A stretch of DNA of 64,000 nt from Paeniglutamicibacter terrestris (GCF_012271785.1 NZ_JAAWVT010000001.1:496001-560000); one strand, 5' to 3'; positions 45,420 to 54,363 are shown, counted from the first letter of the stretch. Made by a program: numbers and translations. Notes: generated by a model from the sequence alone, not told the origin.

Positions 45420-45812
45420 CTAGTTCCAGTGGGCGATGACGCCAAGTACCTTGCTCAGGATAAAACCGGCGAGCAGCGACGCGGCCGTCCAATACAAAAA
45501 GCGCACATGTGAGCGCGGCTTTTCTAACTGCCAAGAGCCGGTTTTGTCTTCGCGGTAGTAGACCAGCGCCGCACCCTCTGGAACGTGTGGGTGCTCGAGC
45601 ACCAGAAGTTCGCTACGAATCGTGCCGTCCGCAGTATGGAAGACCAGACATTCCTGCCCCTCGAGCACGGCAATCTGATAATCGGTGCTCTTCCATTCCG
45701 CATCGCGGCGGCGTTCGGCCACGGCGAAGGCATAGAATCCGGCCGCGGCAATGAGCGCCACCCACCCTATGAGGTTGAGTGCGGGCCCTAAGCTGATCAG
45801 CAGGTCTTGCAC
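45420..45812 (-). CDS. Small membrane protein of unknown function
   Basis: A 130-residue protein with an N-terminal helix (LGPALNLIGWVALIAAAGFYAFAV), a central soluble part of about 65 residues rich in acidic and aromatic residues, and a C-terminal helix (RFLYWTAASLLAGFILSKVLGVIAHW). No family is recognised. It precedes the RclA-like gene on the same strand in map order but is downstream of it in transcription. Confidence 0.65.
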   Translation of the reverse strand: MQDLLISLGPALNLIGWVALIAAAGFYAFAVAERRRDAEWKSTDYQIAVLEGQECLVFHTADGTIRSELLVLEHPHVPEGAALVYYREDKTGSWQLEKPRSHVRFLYWTAASLLAGFILSKVLGVIAHWN

Positions 45813-45877
45813 GTTTTCATCTTATGGGCTGGATCCTCCCGGCACAGCATCCACGTCCCCGAGCGATCGAAGAGCTA

Positions 45878-47254
45878 TCAGCGGGCGAATGACCCGAGTA
45901 CCTCGTTCAGAGCCTCCGTCGAGGAGGGATGCGTGAAAATTGAGTCGCGTAGCGTGGTCGAGGTGACGCCCTGCCGCATGGCCAGAGCCACCAGGTTGAT
46001 GACTTCTTGGGAATCCACATGCATCAGTGCAGCACCAAGGATCAGGTCATTCTGGGCATCGACGACAAATTTGATGATGCCCCGGGCATCTCCCACAATC
46101 TTGGGCCGGGGCATCGCAGCAATCTCGGCAACTTTCTTGACGGCGACCTTGATCGACAAACCTTGGGTGCGGGCATCCTGCTCGCTCAGTCCTACCCGGG
46201 CCAGTGGTGGCGTGGTGAAGGTGGTGTGGGGAACCGCGACACGGTCGGCCGTTGAGCGCTTACCGCTGCCCAGGATCGCATCGCCGACAATCCGGTTGTC
46301 GTCAAGGGACACGTAGGTAAATTGCGGTCCGCCGTTCACGTCTCCCAGGGCGTAGACCCCCTCGGCCGTGGTGCAGAGGTGATCGTCGACTTTGATGGCT
46401 CCGGATGCTGTGGTCTCGATGCCCGCAGCCACTAGGTTCAGCTCATGGGTGGCGGGCGTGCGCCCGAGGGCGATGAGCACCGCGTCGGCCTCGATGTCTT
46501 GCGGCGCTCCGTCTTGCTCATAGTAAACACGAGCGGTGTGCGCATTCTGACTGATGCGCTGCACACTGGCCCGAACCTTGATTTCAACGTCCACGTCGTT
46601 CAGCGCACTAAGCACCTCTGCCGCAACGTCTTCGTCCTCGTTCTTCAGTGCTCGTGGCCCGCGGTCAAGCACCGTGACTTTGGATCCGAAGTGCCCGAAC
46701 ATGGACGCGAATTCCAAACCGACCGGTCCGCCGCCGATCACGACCAGGGACTTGGGTAACGGTGCATGTTGCAGCGTGGTGGAGTCGTGAATTCGACCGC
46801 CGATGCTCGCGCCCTCAAGGTCAGAGCTGGCGGGAATCGCACCGGTATTGATGATGATCCGCTTGGCCCCCAGCTCGAGCGTTTCGTCCCCGGCGTGAAC
46901 GCGGATGCGGCGTGGGCCGATGAAGCTGGCCCGACCGGTGATGGTCATGACCGAATCCAAGGTGTCGAGCATGGAAAAATTCTTGGCTCGCATCATGGCG
47001 GTGAGTTTGTCCCGGCGCTCAACGGCCGTATCGAAGTACTCGGGGTCAAAGCCGTGGCCAGCATGATTCTCCGCGTCGTGGATCAAGATCTTGGTAGGAA
47101 CACAGCCAATGTTGATGCAAGTGCCACCGTACATTTCCTTTGATGCTTCTACGATGGCAACTCGTTGTCCCGCGCGGGCCAGAGTTCCGGCAAGCGTTTT
47201 GCCACCCTTCCCCCAGCCGATGACGATAAGATCCAGATCGTTTTCGTCTTCCAT
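45878..47254 (-). CDS. rclA: RclA-like pyridine nucleotide-disulfide oxidoreductase
   Basis: A 458-residue flavoprotein. The start DLIVIGWGKGGKTLAGTLARAGQRVAIVE, the redox disulfide GGTCINIGCVPTKILIHDAENH, ALGDVNGGPQFTYVSLDDNRIV, LLGSGKRST-type loop (ILGSGKRSTADRVAVPHTTFTTPPLARVG) and IFTHPSSTEALNEV closely match E. coli RclA. RclA reduces copper(II) and hypothiocyanous acid and protects against reactive chlorine. ATG at 47254 is used, with AAGGA upstream; the frame extends further without support. No RclR-type regulator is adjacent. Confidence 0.85.
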   Translation of the reverse strand: MEDENDLDLIVIGWGKGGKTLAGTLARAGQRVAIVEASKEMYGGTCINIGCVPTKILIHDAENHAGHGFDPEYFDTAVERRDKLTAMMRAKNFSMLDTLDSVMTITGRASFIGPRRIRVHAGDETLELGAKRIIINTGAIPASSDLEGASIGGRIHDSTTLQHAPLPKSLVVIGGGPVGLEFASMFGHFGSKVTVLDRGPRALKNEDEDVAAEVLSALNDVDVEIKVRASVQRISQNAHTARVYYEQDGAPQDIEADAVLIALGRTPATHELNLVAAGIETTASGAIKVDDHLCTTAEGVYALGDVNGGPQFTYVSLDDNRIVGDAILGSGKRSTADRVAVPHTTFTTPPLARVGLSEQDARTQGLSIKVAVKKVAEIAAMPRPKIVGDARGIIKFVVDAQNDLILGAALMHVDSQEVINLVALAMRQGVTSTTLRDSIFTHPSSTEALNEVLGSFAR

Positions 47255-47469
47255 CTTGGGGACATCCTTTATCTGTGGAAATAAGTTGTTGACCACCGAC
47301 GAGTCTGTCCTGCCACGGGGTACGAGGTCAAGAAAAGCTGGCACCGATCAAAGAGGTGGACAAGGATAGTTCACTGTCTCGCAGGCACTTGAGGACTACA
47401 AGGCCACCACTCGGCAGCCGGTTCAAGGTTCCTCATCCTGCCCAGACAGGAGCCTTCGTGCGGACATGA

Positions 47470-47515
47470 AAATGCGCGAGGTCCATGCCTACCTGAGGCT
47501 TGATCTCGCGCATTT
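47470..47515. terminator. Hairpin between the VOC and RclA-like genes
   Basis: AAATGCGCGAG (47470-47480) and CTCGCGCATTT (47505-47515) form a perfect 11-bp stem, with T-rich flanks on both strands. It likely ends the VOC transcript. Confidence 0.65.
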
Positions 47516-47564
47516 TTCCTTGCCAACGTGAGTTGGCTTTCATGGGGCAGGTGGGAGTCGCAGG

Positions 47565-47996
47565 TTAGTTGCTGGGCGCTCCGGCGCCATCGATGTTGAC
47601 CATCCAGTCAACCCCGAATTGGTCGGTGAGCATGCCAAACCAGTCGCCCCATGGGGCCTGCGCTAGCTCCTCGCCGATCTTGGCTCCTTCGCTGAGCTTT
47701 TCCCAGTACCCCGTCATCTCGTCCTTGTCGTCGCCGCTGAGGGTGACGGAAATGGCGGTGCCGCCCTTCCACTCCATGGAGGCTGGGGTGTCTGCGGCCA
47801 TCAGGTTCAAGCCATTTGGAGCACGCAGGTGCCCATGCATGATCTTGTTGTCGTCCTCGGCGTTATCGGTTTTTGCGAACTCGAAGTCAGCAAAGGGTCG
47901 CAAATCCAACTCGCCGCCAAAAATCGACTGGTAGAACTCAAGCGCCGGACGCGCAGTATCGCGGAAGCTGATGTATGGGTTGAGAATAGTGCCCAT
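47565..47996 (-). CDS. VOC superfamily protein (PhnB-like)
   Basis: A 143-residue glyoxalase-fold protein of the PhnB/3-demethylubiquinone-type branch. LNPYISFRDTARPALEFYQSIFGGELDL, IMHGHLRAPNGLNLMAADTP, and APWGDWFGMLTDQFGVDWMVNI are typical. Enzymatic role unknown. ATG at 47996 is preferred over 48008, since GGAG lies six bases before it. It appears to be monocistronic. Confidence 0.88.
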   Translation of the reverse strand: MGTILNPYISFRDTARPALEFYQSIFGGELDLRPFADFEFAKTDNAEDDNKIMHGHLRAPNGLNLMAADTPASMEWKGGTAISVTLSGDDKDEMTGYWEKLSEGAKIGEELAQAPWGDWFGMLTDQFGVDWMVNIDGAGAPSN

Positions 47997-48008
47997 GATG
48001 GTCTCCAT

Positions 48009-48267
48009 CTATCGAATTGGCGGCGTGCAACAACTAGTCATTCTGCCCGTTACTTCGTGATCCGGGAAGATCTCAAGCTCGCTGTTTACGATAAGTTCTC
48101 TCACCTAGCTGACTTGCAACTATTAACTGTTGGTGAGTGCCTTTTGGCTGCTCGAGGGCTGTCGATTCGAACCTAAACGTTCCCTGGTACTTCCATGGCA
48201 CCGCGAACAAGGCAAACCAAGAGGCTCGGAGGACTATGAATCGTGACTTCGCATCTAAAATGGTTCC
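48009..48267. other. Divergent region between the VOC and MarR genes
   Basis: No gene is seen. Promoters of both flanking genes must lie here. The imperfect repeat around TTGCAACTATTAACTGTTGG (48114-48133) could be a MarR site, but the symmetry is weak. Confidence 0.35.
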
Positions 48268-48765
48268 ATGACTTCCCCGTTCTCCGATTCCCGTGTCGGC
48301 CGAGGCCCGGCAGCCGAACCTTCGGCACTCGAACCGCTGATCAATGATGTGGAAAAACAGTTCTCGATCATGGTCGTCAAGGCGCGCCAAGCCATCCGCC
48401 GGCGTGCCACTGCCATCCATCCCGAGCTGCAACCGCTTGGCTACAAGGTTCTTTCGATCCTTGCCAGCGAAGACGCCCAGCAACAGATCGTCCTAGCTGA
48501 GGAACTGCAGGTCGATAAGGCCACGATGAGCCGGATGATTAAGTGGCTTGAGTCCAAAGAGCTGGTGACCCGCGTCCCGGATCCCGACGACGGGCGGGCG
48601 ATGTTAGTCAGCATCACCGACATCGCACGAGCAGGATATTTGGAATCCAGCGCCGAGTCACGTCGCCTGCTGCGCAACCGACTCGGGTCCTGGGAGCCGG
48701 CGGAAATCCAACGCTTTGTCGATTTGCTCTCAAAACTCAACGACAACGACGCAGTCGCGCGGTAG
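48268..48765 (+). CDS. MarR family transcriptional regulator
   Basis: A 165-residue MarR protein. The winged helix reads LGYKVLSILASEDAQQQIVLAEELQVDKATMSRMIKWLESKELVTRVPDPDDGRAMLVSITDIAR, with the D-x-R wing intact. No conserved sensing Cys is seen in the N-terminal helix, arguing against an OhrR-type peroxide sensor. It is divergent from the VOC gene, its most likely target. Confidence 0.9.
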   Translation: MTSPFSDSRVGRGPAAEPSALEPLINDVEKQFSIMVVKARQAIRRRATAIHPELQPLGYKVLSILASEDAQQQIVLAEELQVDKATMSRMIKWLESKELVTRVPDPDDGRAMLVSITDIARAGYLESSAESRRLLRNRLGSWEPAEIQRFVDLLSKLNDNDAVAR

Positions 48766-49004
48766 CCCTGGTCCGACCAACGAGCACCTGCACCGCTTCT
48801 TCCGCCACGGCAGTGCTCACGTTCCCGCATCCCGCTGGAACGAATTTTTCGTCGACAAACAACGGTTGATTCATTCCAACATTCGCCAGAGAGGGGATTT
48901 CTCCCTTCTCAGCAGGCACTTATTTGAGTTACGTTCCGATCTGCTGTGAAGAATTATTAAGCTCATACGTTGCGTGCGCACCTCACAACCAGCAACACTC
49001 ATAA

Positions 49005-49110
49005 ACAGAATCACGAGCTCCCGTCATGCACGACCCTGGTCGACGGGACAGCAACCCTCTGCGTCATAGCGGGGTGCTCCAGGTGACGATTCGACGCGGT
49101 CCAAAAGGAA
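49005..49110 (+). promoter_or_regulatory. SAM-IV-like riboswitch upstream of the OsmC gene
   Basis: The leader shows a closing stem (GAATCAC at 49008 with GTGA and GATTC at 49083-49092), a second stem (CCCGTC at 49020-49025 with GACGGG at 49042-49047), and the conserved GCAACCCTC (49051-49059) and GGGGTGC (49071-49077) blocks followed by CCAGGTGA. These are the core features of the SAM-I/SAM-IV clan; the GGGGTGC...GGTGA block favours SAM-IV, found in actinomycetes. It lies 58 bases before the OsmC ATG. Assigned from memory of the consensus; not scored by a covariance model. Confidence 0.65.
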
Positions 49111-49167
49111 TCGCGTAAGTATGGCGTCGTGCATGGCATGCGCCAGCCACGAAAGGATCCCTATCTC

Positions 49168-49713
49168 ATGTCCGAAACGTTGATCGACTCAACTCTAGAA
49201 TCGGTTCGAGCCGAGAAGCTCACTGCCGCAGGTACTGCATGGGGCGAGCGCATTGCCGCAAACACTGCAAGTGCGGCCCTCACCTTCAAGACCAGCGGAA
49301 TCTCTACCGGTTCGGTCTCCAGCGAAATCACGGCAGGTAAGCACCGCTTCATCGTTGACGAACCCGAGGCGCTGGCCGGAGACGATGCGGCAGCTAGTCC
49401 CGTTGAGTTCGCCCTCGGCGCCCTCATCTCCTGCCAGGTCGTTGTCTACCGTTTATACGCTCACCAGTTGGGCATCACCATCGATTCGCTGGAGATTAGT
49501 GCGGATGCCGATTTGGACGTCCGCGGGCTCTTCGGCATCGAAAAGAGCGTTCGCCCCGGTTTTGGTGAGGTGCGCCTGCGCGTCACCATTGACGGACCGG
49601 AATCTCGCGAGCGCTACCAAGAACTACAGTCGGCCGTTGACGCTCACTGCCCGGTACTGGACATCATCTCCAACCCGACGCCCGTGAGCATCGAGCTGGT
49701 GACCGCCAACTAG
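49168..49713 (+). CDS. OsmC family protein
   Basis: A 181-residue OsmC-fold protein. The first conserved Cys is in SPVEFALGALISCQVVVYRLYAHQLG and the second in VDAHCPVLDIISNPTPVSIEL, the two-cysteine arrangement of OsmC/Ohr peroxide reductases. ATG at 49168 follows AAGGAT; a start at 49129 is less likely. The upstream SAM-IV-like leader implies control by sulfur/methionine status, so this member may act on a sulfur compound rather than, or as well as, peroxides. Confidence 0.9.
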   Translation: MSETLIDSTLESVRAEKLTAAGTAWGERIAANTASAALTFKTSGISTGSVSSEITAGKHRFIVDEPEALAGDDAAASPVEFALGALISCQVVVYRLYAHQLGITIDSLEISADADLDVRGLFGIEKSVRPGFGEVRLRVTIDGPESRERYQELQSAVDAHCPVLDIISNPTPVSIELVTAN

Positions 49714-49731
49714 AATCACTGCACACCAACG

Positions 49732-49770
49732 CTGGGTCGGCACCGCTCGTGGTGAGCGGTGCCGACCCAG
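49732..49770. terminator. Bidirectional hairpin between the OsmC and AztD-like genes
   Basis: CTGGGTCGGCACCGCTC and GAGCGGTGCCGACCCAG form a perfect 17-bp stem around GTGGT. It separates convergent genes. No U-tract is present. Confidence 0.75.
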
Positions 49771-49787
49771 ACCATCACTTCGTCGGG

Positions 49788-51110
49788 TTATCCCTTAATG
49801 GAGGTGATCTCGTTGGGCACCTTGGGCAGGAGCACGGAATTGCTCACCTTGCCCGTGGCTAGATCCACGAAGTGCAGCTGGCTGGTGGCTGGCTCGGTGA
49901 CGAAGGCAGTATTGCCCGAAACGTGGAGGGCTGGGCGCGGCTGCTGCCAGTCGACGGGCTCTTCCCACGCATCCACCACGGGGATGCTATTGGTTTCCTT
50001 GCCAGTAGCTTCGTCATAGATATGCAGGGCGCCATCGGTGCCCAGCAGCAGCGCTTCTCCCACCAGGCTGCGGCCCAGTGAGCGGAACGAGTAGCTGTAG
50101 TCGATGTCCACGAGCTTTAGTTTATTGCTCGCGGTATCTGTCAGCGAGAACGTTTGCGGACGTTCAAGCTCGGCATCCTTCTCGGTCTTGTAATCTCCCA
50201 AAACTACCGAGGAGACCTCGCTTCCGACCTGGTTGCCGATGCGTCCATAGGTATCCGGAGCTTCAACCTTGGAGATTTTCTCATCCTTGATGATTAAGAT
50301 CCCGTCTTCGCAGCCAACCACCACGGTTTCATCCTTGGCTGTCGCTTCACCGTGCACTCCGGGGCACTGGTTGTTCTTTGCGACGGTTTCCCGTTGGTCT
50401 TTGGCATTCGGTGCCGAGAGCAATTTGATGGTGTTTCGGGAGTCGGCGTTGCCCTCGGTCGTCAGCAATTTTCCGTCGGACAGCTGGACGGCGACACCAT
50501 GGTGCGCCTCCGGCGAGGAAACCACCTCCGCGTTCGGAAGTGCGGCATTGTCCAATTTGGCTGATTCGAAGATGCTGATCTTGCCTGTTCCGTCATCAAA
50601 GAGCGCCGTGTGATCCGCATGCGCGACGGCATGACCCGGCTTTTGCGCCGGGAAGATCAAGTCCGTCAGCGCTGGCGTGGAGGTGTAGTGGTGGGAATGG
50701 TCGCCGTGCTTTTCGGACCATGCCCCGGTGTCAAGCACCTGGAACCCTCCGGCGGTGGAAACCAGTGCACGTCGACCATCGCCAGCAGGATTCACCCGAT
50801 TAAAGCCAGCGAGTGCAAGGTCGGAGACGACTTCGCCATTGCGGGCATCCGCGACGAGCAGTCCTCCGTCGTAGGTGAGAACTAGGCGAGGTGTCGCCGC
50901 TCCAGCTTCGGCCACGGCCGCGCTGGGAGTTGTTGCAGAGGCGGCCGATGCCTCGGGGTTCGGCGCTCCCTGATTGGTGGAGCCCGAAGCGCATCCAGCC
51001 AACAGTGCGCCGGCGGCGATCAGGGCAAGAGCGGAAGCGTTTTGGCTCCAGCGTCGGGTATCCCACGGGGCAAGGGTTCGGGTCGTGGCGGTAGTTTTTT
51101 CACGTGACAT
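49788..51110 (-). CDS. AztD-like zinc metallochaperone lipoprotein
   Basis: A 440-residue exported lipoprotein with lipobox LLAGC (Cys40) after a hydrophobic signal. The mature part looks like a beta-propeller with repeated Y-D-G/V-D-x-A-T-G strands; His-rich stretches are GDHSHHY, PGHAVAHADHTALFDDGTGKISIFE and PEAHHGVAV. This matches AztD, a zinc chaperone that hands zinc to AztC in Paracoccus. No aztABC genes are adjacent. A Zur-like box lies 21 bases upstream of the ATG, which supports a zinc role. Confidence 0.82.
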   Translation of the reverse strand: MSREKTTATTRTLAPWDTRRWSQNASALALIAAGALLAGCASGSTNQGAPNPEASAASATTPSAAVAEAGAATPRLVLTYDGGLLVADARNGEVVSDLALAGFNRVNPAGDGRRALVSTAGGFQVLDTGAWSEKHGDHSHHYTSTPALTDLIFPAQKPGHAVAHADHTALFDDGTGKISIFESAKLDNAALPNAEVVSSPEAHHGVAVQLSDGKLLTTEGNADSRNTIKLLSAPNAKDQRETVAKNNQCPGVHGEATAKDETVVVGCEDGILIIKDEKISKVEAPDTYGRIGNQVGSEVSSVVLGDYKTEKDAELERPQTFSLTDTASNKLKLVDIDYSYSFRSLGRSLVGEALLLGTDGALHIYDEATGKETNSIPVVDAWEEPVDWQQPRPALHVSGNTAFVTEPATSQLHFVDLATGKVSNSVLLPKVPNEITSIKG

Positions 51111-51128
51111 ACCTAGCAGCGTAATTTA

Positions 51129-51145
51129 AATGAGAATCATTCACA
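51129..51145. promoter_or_regulatory. Zur-like box upstream of the AztD-like gene
   Basis: The core TGAGAATCATTCACA (51131-51145) is close to the TGAAAATCATTTTCA Zur consensus of Gram-positives. Repression by zinc-loaded Zur is inferred. Confidence 0.65.
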
Positions 51146-52003
51146 ACAGTGAAGAGCGGGCGTCGCCGCGAGTCGCTATTGAGAAGTGATCGCATCTAGG
51201 ATGCGCGATTATCGATTCGAGGGGACACTTCACCCGCTGGGTTGCCGCACCTTGGCTGCGATCAAAAGACCGACATGGGCGCGGAATCCGAGGCGCTCAA
51301 ATCGCTCAAACCATGCGCACATGCAACGGCAAAGAGTGGGGCGGCCGGGAAAGAAAGCCGCGGAATTCCTACGGCGTAGGCACTTCGGCCAGAGGATTTA
51401 ACACCGCGTTGACCAAGTTTCGCGGTAACCAAGCTCCGCTCGAGGTTTCGGTCCGCTCGCACCAAAACGCAGGCCGCAGCGCGGTCGGCCCTCCCCTGCT
51501 GACATATAACGACCCAACCAGCTGACCCCCACTTCGCGAAGCATCAACGCCTCCCGGCGGGCGTCGCGCAGCATCGCCGATGCGGTCTTTATGACATATT
51601 CGCGTCATAATGAAATGATGTCGCACCTCAAAAACGGCGTCGAATCTAAGCAAAAGCAGCAAAATCTGCGGATGGATCCGGCGTTCGAGGGGTGAGATCC
51701 CGCCCCGGAACCGGGACGGCAGTACGACCCCGATCCACGTAGTTCATCAGCAGGAGAGCCGTTAGTGCAACAGAAACGCTGTGTCTCGGGACACGCAAGA
51801 ATAAGGCTACCCATCCAGACCGCTGTGGCTCGCAACATTGGATTCGCGCCAACAGATCGCCTGAGCTACGCTCCACAAATTTTGGTGCAGCCTCGCCAGG
51901 CGTCGAGCATTTCCATACTCGTTGGACCCGGCATCTCGGCGCCGACCGCAGCCTCTAACTCGACTGTGACTCAAGTCGCACTCACACCGCTGGGTGGTGT
52001 TTC
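51146..52003. other. Long gene-free interval
   Basis: Over 850 bases without a convincing gene on either strand. Visible structure: TATGAC-N8-GTCATA at 51590-51609. Short open frames lack ribosome sites or family features. The promoter of the permease gene at 52004 must be at the right-hand end. It may contain remnants of lost genes or an undetected RNA. Confidence 0.45.
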
Positions 52004-53566
52004 ATGAGTCCCATGAGCAGAACAACCGCAGAACTTGAACCCGAATCTCCGGTACGGCCTGGAGCCGCAACGGCGGCCGGTTCGGGAACCACACCGACAG
52101 CGCTAGATAACGAACTCAAGCGCGGACTCAGCAGCCGCCACCTACAGATGATTGCCATCGGTGGAGCCATCGGTACCGGGCTGTTTGTCGCCTCGGGCGG
52201 CACCATCTCCCAGGCCGGCCCCGGTGGCGCACTGGTGGCTTACGCACTAGTTGGCCTCATGGTGTTCCTGCTGATGCAGTCGCTGGGCGAGATGGCAGCC
52301 AAGATACCCGTGGCAGGATCCTTCCAGACCTTCGCCACGCGATTTGTTTCTCCTTCCTTCGGGTTCGCCATCGGCTGGAACTACTGGTTCAACTGGGCCA
52401 TCACCGTTGCCGCCGAGCTGGTCGCGGCCGGAATTATCATGGACTTCTGGTTCCCCGGAGTTCCCGGATGGATTTGGGCCGGAGTCTTCCTGGTGCTCTT
52501 GACCGGGCTTAATGCCCTATCGGCCAGGTCCTTTGGGGAAAGCGAGTTCTGGCTCTCGATGATCAAGGTGTCAGCAGTGATCCTGTTCCTGATCGCTGGC
52601 GTCCTGATGATCCTCGGCATCCTTGGTAACGACTCCCCCGGGATGAGCAATTGGCAGAACCGTGAAGATGTCTTCCATGGTGGTTGGGTTTCTATCATTT
52701 CCGTCTTCATGATCGCTGGATTCTCCTTCCAAGGCACCGAGTTGGTGGGCGTGGCCGCCGGCGAAGCAAAGAATCCGAGGCGCGAAGTTCCCAAGGCTAT
52801 CCGCAATGTCTTCTGGCGCATCATGATTTTTTACATCGGCGCCATCTTCATCATTGGCTGCCTGATCCCGTTCACCGACCCCAGCCTGCTGGCTTCAGGC
52901 GAAGCGGACGTTGCGGCTTCACCGTTCACTCTGGTCTTTGAACGAGCAGGCATCGCCTTTGCCGCGGCGCTGATGAACGCGGTCATTCTTACCGCGATCC
53001 TCTCGGCCGGAAACTCCGGGCTCTATGCCTCAACCCGCATGTTGTACTCCATGGCTCACGACGGCAAGGCTCCCAAGATCTTTGGCCGCACCAATTCACG
53101 TGGCGTGCCGATCCCGGCGTTGCTGGCCACCGCGGCGGTGGGCCTCTTTGGCTTCTTGTCGGCCATCGTTGGCCAAGGTGCAGCGTATGCGTGGTTACTC
53201 AATGTTTCGGGGCTCTGCGGATTCATTGTCTGGGCGGGAATCGCGATTTCGCACTACCGTTTCAGGCGTGGCTTCCTGGCGCAGGGCAACAAGGTCAGCG
53301 ATCTGCCCTACAAAGCTTCATTCTTCCCCATCGGTCCGCTGCTGGCCTTCGCTGTACTGATCCTGGTGATTGCCGGACAGAACTATCAAGCGGTGCTCGC
53401 CGGGCACGGGCTCGAAGTACTCTCCTCCTATATCGGTCTACCGATCTTCTTGGGATTGTGGCTCGTGCACCGGATGGTCACCAAGTCGCGCGTCGTTCCG
53501 CTGCTGGACATGGATCTTTCTGCGCCCCAGGACGTTGAGGACGAGCTGGCTACTCAGGCTAACTAG
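52004..53566 (+). CDS. Amino acid permease, LysP-like (APC superfamily)
   Basis: A 520-residue transporter with 12 predicted helices. The first helix region LKRGLSSRHLQMIAIGGAIGTGLFVASGGTISQAGPGGALVAYALVGLMVFLLMQSLGEMAAKIPVAGSF is the amino acid/polyamine signature, and EGLVGVAAGEAKNPRREVPKAIR-type (ELVGVAAGEAKNPRREVPKAI) loop follows. The AFSP-like SFQTFATRFVSPSFGFAIGWNYW and overall length resemble lysine permease LysP. The substrate is not proven. A second ATG lies at 52013. Confidence 0.87.
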   Translation: MSPMSRTTAELEPESPVRPGAATAAGSGTTPTALDNELKRGLSSRHLQMIAIGGAIGTGLFVASGGTISQAGPGGALVAYALVGLMVFLLMQSLGEMAAKIPVAGSFQTFATRFVSPSFGFAIGWNYWFNWAITVAAELVAAGIIMDFWFPGVPGWIWAGVFLVLLTGLNALSARSFGESEFWLSMIKVSAVILFLIAGVLMILGILGNDSPGMSNWQNREDVFHGGWVSIISVFMIAGFSFQGTELVGVAAGEAKNPRREVPKAIRNVFWRIMIFYIGAIFIIGCLIPFTDPSLLASGEADVAASPFTLVFERAGIAFAAALMNAVILTAILSAGNSGLYASTRMLYSMAHDGKAPKIFGRTNSRGVPIPALLATAAVGLFGFLSAIVGQGAAYAWLLNVSGLCGFIVWAGIAISHYRFRRGFLAQGNKVSDLPYKASFFPIGPLLAFAVLILVIAGQNYQAVLAGHGLEVLSSYIGLPIFLGLWLVHRMVTKSRVVPLLDMDLSAPQDVEDELATQAN

Positions 53567-53603
53567 TCCAAACTATCCAGAGAATCGAATAGTCCCATCA
53601 CGA

Positions 53604-53653
53604 CCAATGCCCCCGGGTGGTTCCGAAATTGCGGATCCGCCCGGGGGCATTGG
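53604..53653. terminator. Terminator after the permease gene
   Basis: CCAATGCCCCCGGG and CCCGGGGGCATTGG pair around a 22-base loop that can extend the stem by a few bases. It lies between convergent genes. Confidence 0.75.
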
Positions 53654-53690
53654 CGTTCTTCGTCCCGGAAAGCTGTTGGCCCTACGGAGG

Positions 53691-54296
53691 CTACCGAGCC
53701 ACGTCATCCGTTTGTTGCCATAGTTGAACCTGCTCGGCCGCCGAATCGAGTGTCGCCAAGGCCTCAGCCACGTTCACGCGCGACATCATCAGGGCACTCA
53801 CCGTCAGCCCGGCAATTATTCTGGCCCTGGCCAGCGCCTGCGACTCGGTGAGCAGCGGGTTGGCGACTCGAAGCGCTCCCGCAACACCATCCCTGAGTTC
53901 AAGTTGGTATCCGTCGATCAGGATCCGCAGCGGCTCATCGCTTCCCCCGAGTCCCGCCGCGGTATTCAGCAGCAAGCAGCCCCGGTTTTTGCTTTGGGCA
54001 GCGGCCTGGGCCACCGCGCTAGAGAGCGAGCTCAGGTACCACGATGTGGCATCCGCACGATGCGCCGGATCGCTCAGAAGCCCGAGTCGTGGACGCAGCA
54101 CCCGGTCCATGTAGTCCTGGATGACCGCGTCAAAGAGGCCGCGTTTCGAGCCAAAGCCGTGGTAAATGCTGGAGCGTCCCAGGCCCGTTGCGGCTTCAAG
54201 ATCCGCGATCGACGTGGCATCAAACCCCTTCTCCCAGAAGGTGCCGCGAGCATCGCTGAGCGCCTTCGATGTATCGAATTCTTGGACTCTGGCCAT
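53691..54296 (-). CDS. TetR family transcriptional regulator
   Basis: A 201-residue TetR protein. DNA-binding domain: ALSDARGTFWEKGFDATSIADLEAATGLGRSSIYHGFGSKRGLFDAVI. The C-terminal part resembles the TetR_C_6/AcrR-like group, with SKNRGCLLLNTAAGLG. It is divergent from the DUF1304 and CurA-like genes across a 46-bp inverted repeat, which it very likely binds. Confidence 0.93.
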   Translation of the reverse strand: MARVQEFDTSKALSDARGTFWEKGFDATSIADLEAATGLGRSSIYHGFGSKRGLFDAVIQDYMDRVLRPRLGLLSDPAHRADATSWYLSSLSSAVAQAAAQSKNRGCLLLNTAAGLGGSDEPLRILIDGYQLELRDGVAGALRVANPLLTESQALARARIIAGLTVSALMMSRVNVAEALATLDSAAEQVQLWQQTDDVAR

Positions 54297-54317
54297 CAGA
54301 CCCGAAACCCCCTAGTT

Positions 54318-54363
54318 TTGTGTAACGGTCATTCCAGTATATATTGGAATGACCGTTACACAA
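54318..54363. promoter_or_regulatory. 46-bp inverted repeat between tetR and the DUF1304 gene
   Basis: Two exactly complementary 19-base arms (54318-54336 and 54345-54363; half site TGTAACGGTCATTCCA) flank GTATATAT, which could supply a -10 element. Almost certainly the TetR operator covering both promoters. Confidence 0.8.

Noticed and set aside
45122-45445. Open frame of 107 codons on the minus strand after the osmolyte transporter
   Set aside because: Begins inside a neighbouring gene and ends inside a terminator hairpin; no ribosome site or recognisable features.
48114-48133. Imperfect repeat near the MarR gene as an operator
   Set aside because: Symmetry is too poor to support a MarR site by eye.
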